Assembly: GCA_036389455.1 (NCBI GenBank)
Contig: DASVPW010000093.1
Location: 1-64,000, forward strand
Source of the DNA: JAJKJG01 sp036389455
GTDB lineage: Bacteria; Pseudomonadota; Alphaproteobacteria; Rhizobiales; Beijerinckiaceae
Direction: 5' to 3'
Length of the DNA: 64,000 nt
A program made the position numbers and the translations under genes. The notes below the pieces were generated by a model, which worked only from the letters and a program-made list of their open reading frames with translations, searched no databases and was not told the origin of the DNA. Within the stretch, counting starts at the first letter, position 1. Every line of letters starts with the position of its first letter. Positions 33,826 through 41,816 of the stretch are shown in pieces.

Positions 33826-34092
33826 TCAAATACGATCCGAGCCCCGCCGCCCCATCACGGCACCCCAGATCAACAGGACGACGACGGCTCCGACGATGGC
33901 TCCGATCAGGCCGGCGCCTTCCCCCGGGCGGTACCACCCGAGCGCCTGCCCCAGCCAGGTCGCGACGAACGCGCCGACGATCCCGAGGATGGTCGTCAGG
34001 ATGAAGCCGGAGGGCTCGTTCTTGCCCGGCGTGATCAGTTTCGCGATCACGCCCGCGATAAAGCCGATGATGATCGTCCAGATGATGCCCAT
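33826..34092 (-). CDS. GlsB/YeaQ/YmgE family stress-response membrane protein
   Basis: An 88-aa protein of the transglycosylase-associated GlsB/YeaQ/YmgE family. It has three short membrane segments (IIWTIIIGFIAGVIAKLI, FILTTILGIVGAFVATWLG, LIGAIVGAVVVLLIWGAV) and the family Gly pattern with PGKNEPSGFI. Such proteins are often induced by general stress; the molecular role is not known. Confidence 0.9.
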   Translation of the reverse strand: MGIIWTIIIGFIAGVIAKLITPGKNEPSGFILTTILGIVGAFVATWLGQALGWYRPGEGAGLIGAIVGAVVVLLIWGAVMGRRGSDRI

Positions 34093-34172
34093 AGGGTTCT
34101 CCCACTCAGGTTGAATCGGCCCCGTCTCGATCGGGCCGCGATCTCCGCGATCTCCGCTTGGTGTGCCGGCGG

Positions 34173-34637
34173 TCAGGAACGCGAAAACTCCGCTTCCGTC
34201 GGAAGCCGGCCTTGCGGCGTGTACTTGTCGACTGCGTCGGGAAGCTCGCGGGACAATCTTGCGAGCAGCTCCTGCCGCGACAGTCCCGTTTGTTTCGACA
34301 AGGTGTCCAACACCTCGGGGCCGATCGCCTGCTCGAGCTGGGGCGGCGCGATCTCTTTGTTGGGACCTCGTCCGACCCAGGAGTCGGCGGCGTCGCCATG
34401 ACCGCTCTGCCTGAAGCGGTCCACGAGCTCGCCGAGCCCTCCGCTCAGGAGCCCACCGGCGCCGCCGGCGCCGCCGAGCTGGCCGAGCAAGCCGCCGAGG
34501 CCGCCGCCTTGCCCGGGAGCTCCGGACGGGCCCTGTCCGGCTCCGCCGAGCATTTCGGCGATCTTGTCCCTGTTCTGGTAGCCCGCGACCGCGAGCAGTC
34601 CCAGGAGGGCGGTCATCGATGGGAATCCGCGGCTCAT
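34173..34637 (-). CDS. YidB family (DUF937-related) protein
   Basis: A 154-aa protein like YidB. The N-terminus is ALLGLLAVAGYQNRDKIAEM, then a long Gly/Gln/Leu-rich linker (about 35-65), then the conserved YidB core: FRQSGHGDAADSWVGRGPNK, PPQLEQAIGPEVLDTLSKQT and LSRQELLARLSRELPDAVD. Function is not established; family members are often in stress or nucleoid-associated contexts. The start at 34637 follows GAGGACA at 8 bases. It precedes the GlsB-like gene on the same strand. Confidence 0.85.
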   Translation of the reverse strand: MSRGFPSMTALLGLLAVAGYQNRDKIAEMLGGAGQGPSGAPGQGGGLGGLLGQLGGAGGAGGLLSGGLGELVDRFRQSGHGDAADSWVGRGPNKEIAPPQLEQAIGPEVLDTLSKQTGLSRQELLARLSRELPDAVDKYTPQGRLPTEAEFSRS

Positions 34638-34754
34638 GCGTCTGTCCTCATGCTGAAACGGGAAGAACAGTGGACCACGGGATAGGTTCCCTCCATGGGC
34701 GCGGACGGGGCGGTGCCGAGCCGGCAGAGCGCACGAGAAGAAGGGGGAGCCGCC

Positions 34755-35045
34755 ATGACGGAAGACGAGTCACGCCTGTCGGCGAAGGCGATCACCCGCG
34801 CCTCGTCGGCCCAGCGGAACGTCCGTCCGACTGATCCGTCATCGAGCCCGACCGCGGCTTGGAACGCCGGCAGCCCCGCATCGTCCGCCACCCGCCGCAT
34901 CGGGGACGGAGGACCACTCAGCCGGGCGTCCGTTCCGGTCCCCAGCCCCGAGAAGGCGCACGTTCGAGAACCGGTCCCGATCGATGCCCGGGCAGAAATG
35001 AAAATCGACAGCGATGGCCATTGGGCGATCTCGAGCCGCGGTTGA
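34755..35045 (+). CDS. Doubtful small ORF with a strong ribosome binding site
   Basis: A 96-aa frame beginning MTEDESRLSAKAITRASS. The supporting fact is a purine-rich AGAAGAAGGGGGAG just before the ATG. The last 17 residues (EMKIDSDGHWAISSRG region) look protein-like, but the middle is Pro/Ser-rich without a domain, and other frames are open too. The rest of the gap from 34638 to 35319 shows no gene I can support. Confidence 0.25.
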   Translation: MTEDESRLSAKAITRASSAQRNVRPTDPSSSPTAAWNAGSPASSATRRIGDGGPLSRASVPVPSPEKAHVREPVPIDARAEMKIDSDGHWAISSRG

Positions 35046-35319
35046 GGCTCGATGCTACCGCAGGCGGTCGCGCCCGGCGATGGCCGGCGCCGCCGGAAGC
35101 GCGCACATCGGCGCGATTGCCGCTCACCTGGAGGATCAACTACCGATTGCGCATACGCCGGGCATCGTCCATCATCGGCGAGGCATCCGCCGAGCCCCGG
35201 CGGGCCTCGATTTGACGGGCATTCCTTTTTTCAGAGCTCCCGTTGCGGCGGTGCGGCCCGCGGCCGTGGCCTGCCGGCGACGGCCGAAGCGGTCAGGGCG
35301 ACGATCGGAAGAGGGCCAC

Positions 35320-37311
35320 ATGAGCTACCTGAACAACGTCAGGCTTGTGTTCAGCGGCACGTTCCAGGCGGACGTGTCGACGGTCAACAACGACGTCCGG
35401 CATTACGACAACAAGAGCTTCGAGCCGAGCTTCCAGAAGCTGCAGGACGCCGACAGCCTGAACGGCTGGTGGAACCCGACCGGGTCCGGCGCCTTCCGGC
35501 TCATCGGCTGCCGCGTCGTGGCGGTCCACTACGGCGACGGCACTGGGACGACGAGCAGCGCCGACGACCCGGCGGTCGGCTGCCTCGTCGGCGGGCCCGA
35601 CGACCACACGAGCGGCAAGATCGTCGACATCGACCCGCAATGGCAGCTCGCCTCGGCGCTGTGGGGCATGCAGGTGCGGCTCGTCCGCGGCGACGGCTCG
35701 GGCCTCTTCGGCGGCGCCTACCGCCCGCACGCCTTCCGCGACCTGTGGTTCGGCCGCATGCTCGGCCCATCGGGGCAGCCGGGCGGCGGCGACGCCTTCG
35801 CCTCGGCGACCTTCCAGTCGGTGCTGGACGAGGTGGAGTGGGCCGCGGACCTTGCGGGAAGCCGCTTCCTCGCCGAGCTCAAGGCGGCGAGCGCGGCGAC
35901 GGGGCAGCTCTCGATCCGCCTTGCCACCTTCGGGTTCTCCGACAGCCCGCCCACGGGCCGGGAATTCACCATCGGCACGGTGACGGGCGCGATCGGCCCG
36001 CAGCTGCCGGGCGAGCCCGAATCGTTCGTGTTCGGCCGCCGCTTCACGCCGGCGAACGGCGCGACGACGAACGTCGGCTGCTCCTACTTCACCGGCCGCG
36101 TCGACCGCGACAAGCGCATGCTGTTCCTCGACCTCGGCAACGCCCTGCAGCTCGCCTTCGCGAACCGCGATTCCACGCAGGGGCCGGTGATGCTGGCCAC
36201 GGACGTCGCTCCGATCGGCGATCCGGCCAACAGCACGCTTAGGGCCGGCATCCTGCGGGACCCCTCGGTCGCCGAGTTCACGCCCGCGGGCGACGACAAC
36301 TTCCTGCCCATCGGCACCATTCCGTACCTCGCGAAGGGCTGGCTCCTGAGCACCAGCGGGATCGCCGCGTTCCCGCTCACCGACGAGCAGCTCGCGCTCG
36401 CCGCCGACCATCCCCTCGCGCTCGCGGTCCAGACCGACCTCAACGCCGGGACGGGCGAGAACGGCCGGTACGGCCAGATCGCGATCCGCGAGAGCGCCGA
36501 CGGCCTGTTCGTCGGGGCCGAGCCGATCGTGCACCGGATCGACGCCCCGGGCCGGTGCAAGACGACGGTCCACGCGGCGCGCTACGGCGCCCCGCTCGCG
36601 GACGCGAAGGTCCGGATCAGCCAGCTCGGCAGCATGCCGGGGCAAGGCGGCGGCTCGCCGAACGACTCGAACCCGCCCACGGCGCCGATCCCGCCGATCG
36701 GCGTGCCCGAGTCGGCGCTGCAGATTCCGGCCTCGCTCACGACCGGCGCCGAGGGCTGCGCCACGCTTCCCATCGGCGGGACGGATCCCGGCGCGGTCCG
36801 AGGCTACATCGACGGCCAGCTCTATCTCATCGATTTTCGCCTGCCCGGGCAGGGCAACCAGGCCCGCAGCGGCTTCGACTACGTCGTCGTCCACGTGCGC
36901 AACGCCTATCCGGTCCCGGACGACCCGAGCTGGGAGGAGCACGTCCGGCCGATCATGACGCAGTACGCCAATCTCTACCCCGTCATGAGCAAGCGGCTGA
37001 TCGACCTCTCCGACCCCGAGGCCCTCAAGGCGAATGCCGCTCTCCTGCGCCTCGCCTTCGACCAGCCGATCGGCAGCGCCAACTACATGCCGGTGACGCG
37101 GGATCTTTCGGAGGGCAAGCGCCTGACCATCCTGAAGTGGCTCGACAAGGTGGCGAGCCGGGGCGACCCGACCCTCGACGCGGCGATCAGGCCTCCCGGC
37201 CCGCCGGCCGGGCGGCGCCCGAAGACGGAGCCTTCCGCCGTCCAGCGCGAGGGCGGCAAGACCGCGGCCGCCCGCAGCTTCGCCCGGGCGGGTGGGCGCC
37301 GGGTGGTGTAG
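35320..37311 (+). CDS. VioB N-terminal-half-like protein
   Basis: A 663-aa protein whose sequence order follows the N-terminal part of VioB, the imine-dimer-forming enzyme of violacein synthesis (related to RebD/StaD). Matches from memory of VioB: the start LNNVRLVFSGTFQADVSTVN, a middle SPPTGREFTIGTVTGAIGPQ, and the end where YANLYPVMSKRLIDLSDPEA and NYMPVTRDLSEGKRLTILKW correspond to the helical stretch just before VioB's ferritin-like domain. In VioB that domain continues in the same chain; here it is the next gene. GGAAGAGGG precedes the ATG at 35320. The C-terminal 60 residues are Pro/Arg/Ala-rich. No violacein genes are nearby, so the substrate is unknown. Confidence 0.7.
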   Translation: MSYLNNVRLVFSGTFQADVSTVNNDVRHYDNKSFEPSFQKLQDADSLNGWWNPTGSGAFRLIGCRVVAVHYGDGTGTTSSADDPAVGCLVGGPDDHTSGKIVDIDPQWQLASALWGMQVRLVRGDGSGLFGGAYRPHAFRDLWFGRMLGPSGQPGGGDAFASATFQSVLDEVEWAADLAGSRFLAELKAASAATGQLSIRLATFGFSDSPPTGREFTIGTVTGAIGPQLPGEPESFVFGRRFTPANGATTNVGCSYFTGRVDRDKRMLFLDLGNALQLAFANRDSTQGPVMLATDVAPIGDPANSTLRAGILRDPSVAEFTPAGDDNFLPIGTIPYLAKGWLLSTSGIAAFPLTDEQLALAADHPLALAVQTDLNAGTGENGRYGQIAIRESADGLFVGAEPIVHRIDAPGRCKTTVHAARYGAPLADAKVRISQLGSMPGQGGGSPNDSNPPTAPIPPIGVPESALQIPASLTTGAEGCATLPIGGTDPGAVRGYIDGQLYLIDFRLPGQGNQARSGFDYVVVHVRNAYPVPDDPSWEEHVRPIMTQYANLYPVMSKRLIDLSDPEALKANAALLRLAFDQPIGSANYMPVTRDLSEGKRLTILKWLDKVASRGDPTLDAAIRPPGPPAGRRPKTEPSAVQREGGKTAAARSFARAGGRRVV

Positions 37312-37342
37312 TTCGGGACCCTCGATCGGCAGGACGTCGCCC

Positions 37343-38419
37343 ATGCTCAAGCTCAGACCCGAGTTCCTCGACGAGGTCCGCGCGGCGGAGACGCCGGAGG
37401 ATCTGTACAAGCACCTGCAGGCCGCGATCGAGCTCGAGCATGCGACGATCCCGCTCTATCTGACGGCGGCCTATTCCATCAAGGACGGCTACAACGCGAA
37501 GGCCCGCGGGATCATCGTCTCGGTCGCGATCGAGGAGATGCTCCACATGACGATCGCGGCGAACGTGCTGAACGCGATCGGCGGAAGCCCCACGATCGAC
37601 AAGCCGGGCTTCGTCCCGCTCTACCCGGGGCCCCTCCCGATGCACGTCCACGAGGGGCTGACGGCGAGCCTGCAGAAGGCCACGCGGGGCTTGATCTACA
37701 ACACCTTCATGACGATCGAGGAGCCGGAAGTGCCGATCAAGCTGCGGGTGAAGCAGCTCGAGGTGCTGCCGACGGCGCTCTTCGCGGGTGCGCCGTCGCC
37801 GACCGGCTACGCCACGATCGGGGACTTCTACGCGGCGATCCAACAGAAGATCCGCGACCTCGCGAAGAAGGAGGACATCTTCAACCCGTCCAATCCGCAG
37901 GTCGTCGACAATACGTGGTTCCCGGCGAGCGAGCTGTTCCCGGTGGTCGACGTCGACACCGCCTGCAAGGCCATCGACGTCATCGTCGAGCAGGGGGAAG
38001 GCACGAAGAGCTCGCCCCTCGAGCACCCGGGCGGGGAGCCTGCGCACTACTACCGTCTGGCTCAGATCGTTTACGGGCGCGAGCTCGTCGAGGACGAGAG
38101 CACGGACGAGGGCTATTCCTATTCCGGCGCCGCGGTTCCGCTCGACCCGGCCGGCGTGTGGAACCTCCTGCCCGACGCCAAGGCGGTCGACTACGCCGAG
38201 GGCAGCCGCGCGCGGTATCTCGCCGATCGTTTCAACTACGCCTATACGAGCCTTCTGCGCGCGCTCCACCGCACCTTCAACGGCGAGCCGGAGCGGCTTC
38301 GATCCGCGCTCGGGCTGATGTACGAGCTGCGCCTCCTGTGCGCCGACCTCGTGGCGACCCCGATCGAGGACACGCCGTACTTCGCCGCCCCAACCTTCGA
38401 GTACACGCCGACGCTGTGA
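37343..38419 (+). CDS. Ferritin-like protein, VioB C-terminal-domain type
   Basis: A 358-aa protein of the ferritin-like family named for the iminophenyl-pyruvate dimer synthase VioB. Metal-ligand-like residues are Glu32 in AIELEHATIPLYL and Glu64/Glu65 and His68 in VAIEEMLHMT; a later EPAHYYRLAQIVYG holds another His. Conserved loops include GGSPTIDKPGFVPLYPGPLP and VDVDTACKAIDVIVEQGEGT. It begins 31 bases after the VioB N-half-like gene, so the two probably form one complex, as a split version of VioB. By family knowledge these can be non-heme iron or heme-using oxidative enzymes; the reaction here is unknown. Confidence 0.8.
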   Translation: MLKLRPEFLDEVRAAETPEDLYKHLQAAIELEHATIPLYLTAAYSIKDGYNAKARGIIVSVAIEEMLHMTIAANVLNAIGGSPTIDKPGFVPLYPGPLPMHVHEGLTASLQKATRGLIYNTFMTIEEPEVPIKLRVKQLEVLPTALFAGAPSPTGYATIGDFYAAIQQKIRDLAKKEDIFNPSNPQVVDNTWFPASELFPVVDVDTACKAIDVIVEQGEGTKSSPLEHPGGEPAHYYRLAQIVYGRELVEDESTDEGYSYSGAAVPLDPAGVWNLLPDAKAVDYAEGSRARYLADRFNYAYTSLLRALHRTFNGEPERLRSALGLMYELRLLCADLVATPIEDTPYFAAPTFEYTPTL

Positions 38420-38465
38420 GGACAATTGCCTCCCGGCGGGTGAAGTTGCCGGACGAGGCTCCCGC

Positions 38466-39395
38466 TCATCGATCCCACCGCAGCGCCAGCGGCCCGGCCT
38501 CCCTCGCGATCTCGAGGAGGCCGGCGCGGGTCGCCGGATGCAGCGGCTCGAGGGGATGGCGCACGGCGTCGCTTTCGATCACGCCGCCCTCCATCATCAC
38601 GGTCTTCGCGGCGCGAAGGCCGCACTGCCGGTTCTCGTAGTTGATCAGCGGCAGGATGCGGGCGTAGGCGGCGGCGGCCTCGCTCCGGCGCCCGGCGCGG
38701 TGGTGCTCAACGACCGGCCGGATCAGGTCCGATAGGAGGGCGCTCGGCATCGTGCCGGTCGCGCCGGCGTCGAGGTCGGCCATGAGGGTGATCGACTCCT
38801 CGCCGTCGAAGGGACCCTCGATGGCGTCGCCGCCGGCCTCGATCAGGGCGCGCAGCTTCGCGGCCGCCTGCGGCACCTCGATCTTGAAGTAGCGCACGAG
38901 CGGCACCGCGCGGGCGAGCCGCACGAGGAACGGCACGGAGAGGGCGACGCCGCTCAAGGGTGCGTCCTGGACCATGATGGGGAGGTCCGCCGCCCCGGCG
39001 ACGCGCGAAAAATGCTCGACCATGCCGGCCTCGTCGGCGCGCAGGCCGGTGCCGTGGTAGGGCGGCATCAGCATCAGCATGGCGGCGCCGGCCTGCGCCG
39101 CCCGGCGGGCGCGCTCCGCCGCGATGCGGGTCGAGAAGTGGCTCGTCGTCGCGATCACCGGCACCCGGCCCGCCACGTGCGACAGGCTGAGGTCGAGGAG
39201 CGTGTCCCGCTCGGCGTCGGTGAGCAGGAACTGCTCGGAGTAGTTCGCCAGGATGCAGATGCCGTCGACGCCCTGGTCGACCATGCAGTCGAGCACGCGG
39301 CGCATGCCGTCGAGATCGAGGTCGCCGTTCTCATGGAAGGGGGTGGGCGCGATCGGGAACACGCCCGTCCAGGGTTTTTCCAGGGGCGTCGCCAT
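38466..39395 (-). CDS. Dihydrodipicolinate synthase family class I aldolase
   Basis: A 309-aa DapA/NAL-superfamily TIM barrel that uses a Schiff-base lysine. Features are TGVFPIAPTPFHENGDLD at the N-terminus, MLMPPYHGTGLRADE, and the lysine in VRYFKIEVPQ. The fold is clear, but this is probably not the biosynthetic DapA: the ILANYSEQFLLTDAER loop replaces the usual GTTGE. Members act on keto acids and sugar acids. It faces the VioB-like pair convergently and has no metabolic neighbours. Confidence 0.82.
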   Translation of the reverse strand: MATPLEKPWTGVFPIAPTPFHENGDLDLDGMRRVLDCMVDQGVDGICILANYSEQFLLTDAERDTLLDLSLSHVAGRVPVIATTSHFSTRIAAERARRAAQAGAAMLMLMPPYHGTGLRADEAGMVEHFSRVAGAADLPIMVQDAPLSGVALSVPFLVRLARAVPLVRYFKIEVPQAAAKLRALIEAGGDAIEGPFDGEESITLMADLDAGATGTMPSALLSDLIRPVVEHHRAGRRSEAAAAYARILPLINYENRQCGLRAAKTVMMEGGVIESDAVRHPLEPLHPATRAGLLEIAREAGPLALRWDR

Positions 39396-39495
39396 CGGTT
39401 TTCCTCCTTTTCGAGGCGATCCCGCCAGAACCGCCGTGCCGTTCGGGCGTTATTACCGTGCCAACCTAGGCCATGACATCCCCGAAAGGCGTGCA

Positions 39496-39864
39496 ATGAT
39501 CCTGAGCCCGGTCACGGTGCTCATCGTCGAGGACGAGCCCCTGCTCTGCGAGATGATGGTCGACGAGCTGAAGACGCTCGGCTTCACGGTGCTGCGCGCC
39601 ACGACCGGCGAGGAGGCCCTGAACCTGATCGAGGGCGACACGCCGGTGGACGTGCTGTTCACCGACATCCGCCTGCCGGGCCAGCTCGACGGCTGGGACG
39701 TGGCCGAGCGCTTCCGCGGCAAGAACCCCTCGGGGCCGGTGATCTACACGACGGGATACACCGGCACGCCGGTCCGCCGGGTCGCCCAGAGCGCCTTCAT
39801 GGCGAAGCCCTACCGCCCGGCCGCCATCGTCAGCGAGATCCGCCGCCTCGCCGGACCGGCCTGA
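39496..39864 (+). CDS. Single-domain response regulator receiver
   Basis: A 122-aa stand-alone receiver domain. VLIVEDEPLLCEMMVDEL supplies the N-terminal acidic residues, the phosphorylated Asp is in VLFTDIRLPG, the Thr is in VIYTTGYTG and the Lys is in FMAKPYRP. It has no output domain. Such proteins are often partners of hybrid kinases; no kinase lies in the window. Confidence 0.9.
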   Translation: MILSPVTVLIVEDEPLLCEMMVDELKTLGFTVLRATTGEEALNLIEGDTPVDVLFTDIRLPGQLDGWDVAERFRGKNPSGPVIYTTGYTGTPVRRVAQSAFMAKPYRPAAIVSEIRRLAGPA

Positions 39865-40111
39865 GGGGCGCCTGTCTCCCTCTGTCGCGCCTCGTCCTGG
39901 TCCACCGCCAAGGCGTATGCCAAATAAAGGCCCGCCTCGGCCTCACCACGATTGGCGTCCCCCTCCCGGGGGCAGGCTCTGGAGCGCCAGCACGCGCCCG
40001 CCTGCGCAACGCTCGCTCGTGGCGGCCGAGCGCAGGTCCTGGATAGCCGCTGGGCGCGGCTTCCGGAATGCCCCCCGCGAAGGGTAGGATCGGCACCAAC
40101 GGGAGAGCGTC
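39865..40111. other. Intergenic region before the cupin operon
   Basis: A 247-base gap containing presumably the promoter of the cupin/NIPSNAP/hydrolase operon. I see no gene, repeat or clear regulatory site here. Confidence 0.4.
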
Positions 40112-40648
40112 ATGGACACGCAAAGCGCGCAGAAGACGAGCTTCAAGATCGTGGGTCCGCAAGAGGGCGACTTCTTCTGGCAGCCCGTCCCGGCGAACGG
40201 GTTCGTGCGCAACATCCTGAGCCGGGCGACCACCGGCGCCGCTGCGGACTTCTCGATCGGCACGCAAACGGTCGCGCCGGGGTGCTTCATCCGCGAGCAC
40301 ACCCACGCGCGGGAGGAAGAGATCATCGTCGTGCTCGAAGGCCGCGGCGTCGCACGGGTCGACGGCGTCGAGCACCCGATCGAGAAGGGCTCGGCGGTCT
40401 ACATCGACCGCAACCGCCGCCACCACTTCCTCAACCCGCACGCCGAGCCGATGACCTTCCTGTGGATCCTCCTGCCGGGCGGCCTGGACCGCTTCTTCGC
40501 CGAGATCGGCCGCCCGATGGCGCCCGGGGACCCGGCGCCCGAGCCCTTCCCGCGGCCCGACAACATCGCCGAGATCGAGGCCCGCACGGTGTTCGGCTGG
40601 ACCGACAAGAGCTACGACGGCAAGAACCAACCTGAGGAGCCATCATGA
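40112..40648 (+). CDS. Cupin domain protein
   Basis: A 178-aa protein with a single cupin barrel. Metal-site motifs are REHTHAREEEIIVVLEGRG (His, His, Glu) and, in motif 2, HHFLNPHAEPMTFLW. The N-terminal segment SFKIVGPQEGDFFWQPVP and the C-terminal FGWTDKSYDG flank it. It is the first gene of an operon with NIPSNAP and alpha/beta-hydrolase proteins, with an ATGA overlap to the next gene. The likely role is a small-molecule dioxygenase, isomerase or sensor; not assignable. Confidence 0.85.
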   Translation: MDTQSAQKTSFKIVGPQEGDFFWQPVPANGFVRNILSRATTGAAADFSIGTQTVAPGCFIREHTHAREEEIIVVLEGRGVARVDGVEHPIEKGSAVYIDRNRRHHFLNPHAEPMTFLWILLPGGLDRFFAEIGRPMAPGDPAPEPFPRPDNIAEIEARTVFGWTDKSYDGKNQPEEPS

Positions 40649-40959
40649 TCGTCGAGGAAAGGGACTACCGGGTGAGGCACGGCAAGCTCGCCGAGTTCAT
40701 CGGGCTCTACAGCCACCATGGGCTGGCGATCCAGCAGGAGCATCTGGGAAAATTCCTCGGCTACTTCACGACCGAGATCGGCGAGCTCAACCACGTCGTC
40801 GCATGGTGGCAGTACGACAGCCTCGCCGACCGGGAGGCGCGGCGCGAGCGCATGGCGGCGGACCCGCGCTGGACCGAGTACCTCAAGCTGACGGCCGGGA
40901 TGCTCGAGACGCAGGAAACGCGCATCCTCAAGCCCACGTCCTTCTCGCCCCTACGCTGA
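40645..40959 (+). CDS. NIPSNAP family protein
   Basis: A 104-aa ferredoxin-like alpha/beta protein of the NIPSNAP family. The pattern is EERDYRVRHGKLAEFIGLY, LGKFLGYFTTEIGELNHVVAWWQYDS and ADREARRERMAADPRW, ending with ETQETRILKP. It overlaps the cupin stop by 4 bases. In bacteria such proteins occur in degradation operons with unclear roles. Confidence 0.9.
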   Translation: MIVEERDYRVRHGKLAEFIGLYSHHGLAIQQEHLGKFLGYFTTEIGELNHVVAWWQYDSLADREARRERMAADPRWTEYLKLTAGMLETQETRILKPTSFSPLR

Positions 40960-40964
40960 TCGCC

Positions 40965-41810
40965 ATGCCCGCGACCACGGTGCGCCTTCCGGACGGCGCG
41001 GAGCTCGCCGTCTTCACGGACGGCGATGGGCCGGACCTCCTCCTCGTCACCGGTCTCGGCGGCACCGCCGCCTTCTGGGACCCGGTCGTAGCGCCGCTCC
41101 GGAAGCGTTTCCGCGTGATCCGCTTCGACCAGCGCGGCATCGCGGGGAGCACGCGGGGCACCGCGTCCGTCGACATCGACCGGCTCGCCCACGACTCGTT
41201 CGCGGTACTGGAGCACGCCGGCAGCGGCGGCAAGGCGCTGCTCCTCGGCCACTCCACCGGCGGGGTGATCCTGCAATCGATGGCGCTCGCCGACCCGTCG
41301 CGCATCGCCGGGCTCGTGCTCTCGGGCTCGTGGCTCAAGGCCAACCGCTACATGGCGGAGCTGTTCCGCTCCCGCGCCGCGATCCTGCGCATCGCGCCGC
41401 AGGAGTACGCCGCCATGGTGGCGTTCCTCGGCTATCCGCCCGAATGGCTCGACGCCAACTGGCCGCGCTACGAGGCGATGCTCACGGCGGCGCCGATGAC
41501 CTCCGCGCAGCAGGACGTGGTGGCCGAGCGCATCGATGCCATCATGGCGTTCGACAGGAGCGCGGAAGTCGACCGCATCGCTCTGCCGGTGCTGATCCAG
41601 GGCGCCGAGGACGACCTCATCGTCCCGGCCTTCCTCCAGCGCGAGCAGGCCCGCGCCTTGCCCCGGGCGGAGGTCCACATGTTCCGCACCGGCGGCCACT
41701 TCTTCCCGGTGACGCGGGCCGAGGAGTTCGTCGCGGTGCTGGAGGGGTTTGCGCGGAAAATAGCTCTCCTGCCTGCGGGAGGGGTCGAGCCGGCGCAGCC
41801 GGCCGGGTGA
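40965..41810 (+). CDS. Alpha/beta hydrolase, third gene of the cupin operon
   Basis: A 281-aa alpha/beta hydrolase. LLVTGLGGTAAFWDP forms the oxyanion region, RVIRFDQRGIAGSTRG is the family strand-4 block, GHSTGGVI has the nucleophile Ser, GAEDDLIVPA the acid, and TGGHFFPV the His. Starts 5 bases after the NIPSNAP stop. The last 16 residues (PAGGVEPAQPAG) are encoded by a palindromic repeat that probably replaced the native end. The substrate is unknown. It faces the TRAP transporter operon, which could import the substrate of this operon. Confidence 0.8.
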   Translation: MPATTVRLPDGAELAVFTDGDGPDLLLVTGLGGTAAFWDPVVAPLRKRFRVIRFDQRGIAGSTRGTASVDIDRLAHDSFAVLEHAGSGGKALLLGHSTGGVILQSMALADPSRIAGLVLSGSWLKANRYMAELFRSRAAILRIAPQEYAAMVAFLGYPPEWLDANWPRYEAMLTAAPMTSAQQDVVAERIDAIMAFDRSAEVDRIALPVLIQGAEDDLIVPAFLQREQARALPRAEVHMFRTGGHFFPVTRAEEFVAVLEGFARKIALLPAGGVEPAQPAG

Positions 41811-41812
41811 GG
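41763..41812. repeat. Palindromic repeat at the 3' end of the hydrolase gene
   Basis: CTCCTGC-CT-GCGGGAG followed by GCCGGC-GCA-GCCGGC and GGTGAGGG: a degenerate copy of the dispersed palindrome family. It supplies the C-terminal codons and stop of the hydrolase gene and could act as a bidirectional terminator between it and dctM. Confidence 0.6.
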
Positions 41813-41816
41813 GCGC

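Noticed and set aside
34634..35021. Minus-strand frames between the YidB-like and VioB-like genes
   Set aside because: No ribosome binding site or domain; the plus-strand frame at 34755 has better, though still weak, support.
35320..38419. Violacein or indolocarbazole gene cluster
   Set aside because: Only the VioB-like pair is present; no amino acid oxidase, monooxygenase or cyclase gene lies nearby.
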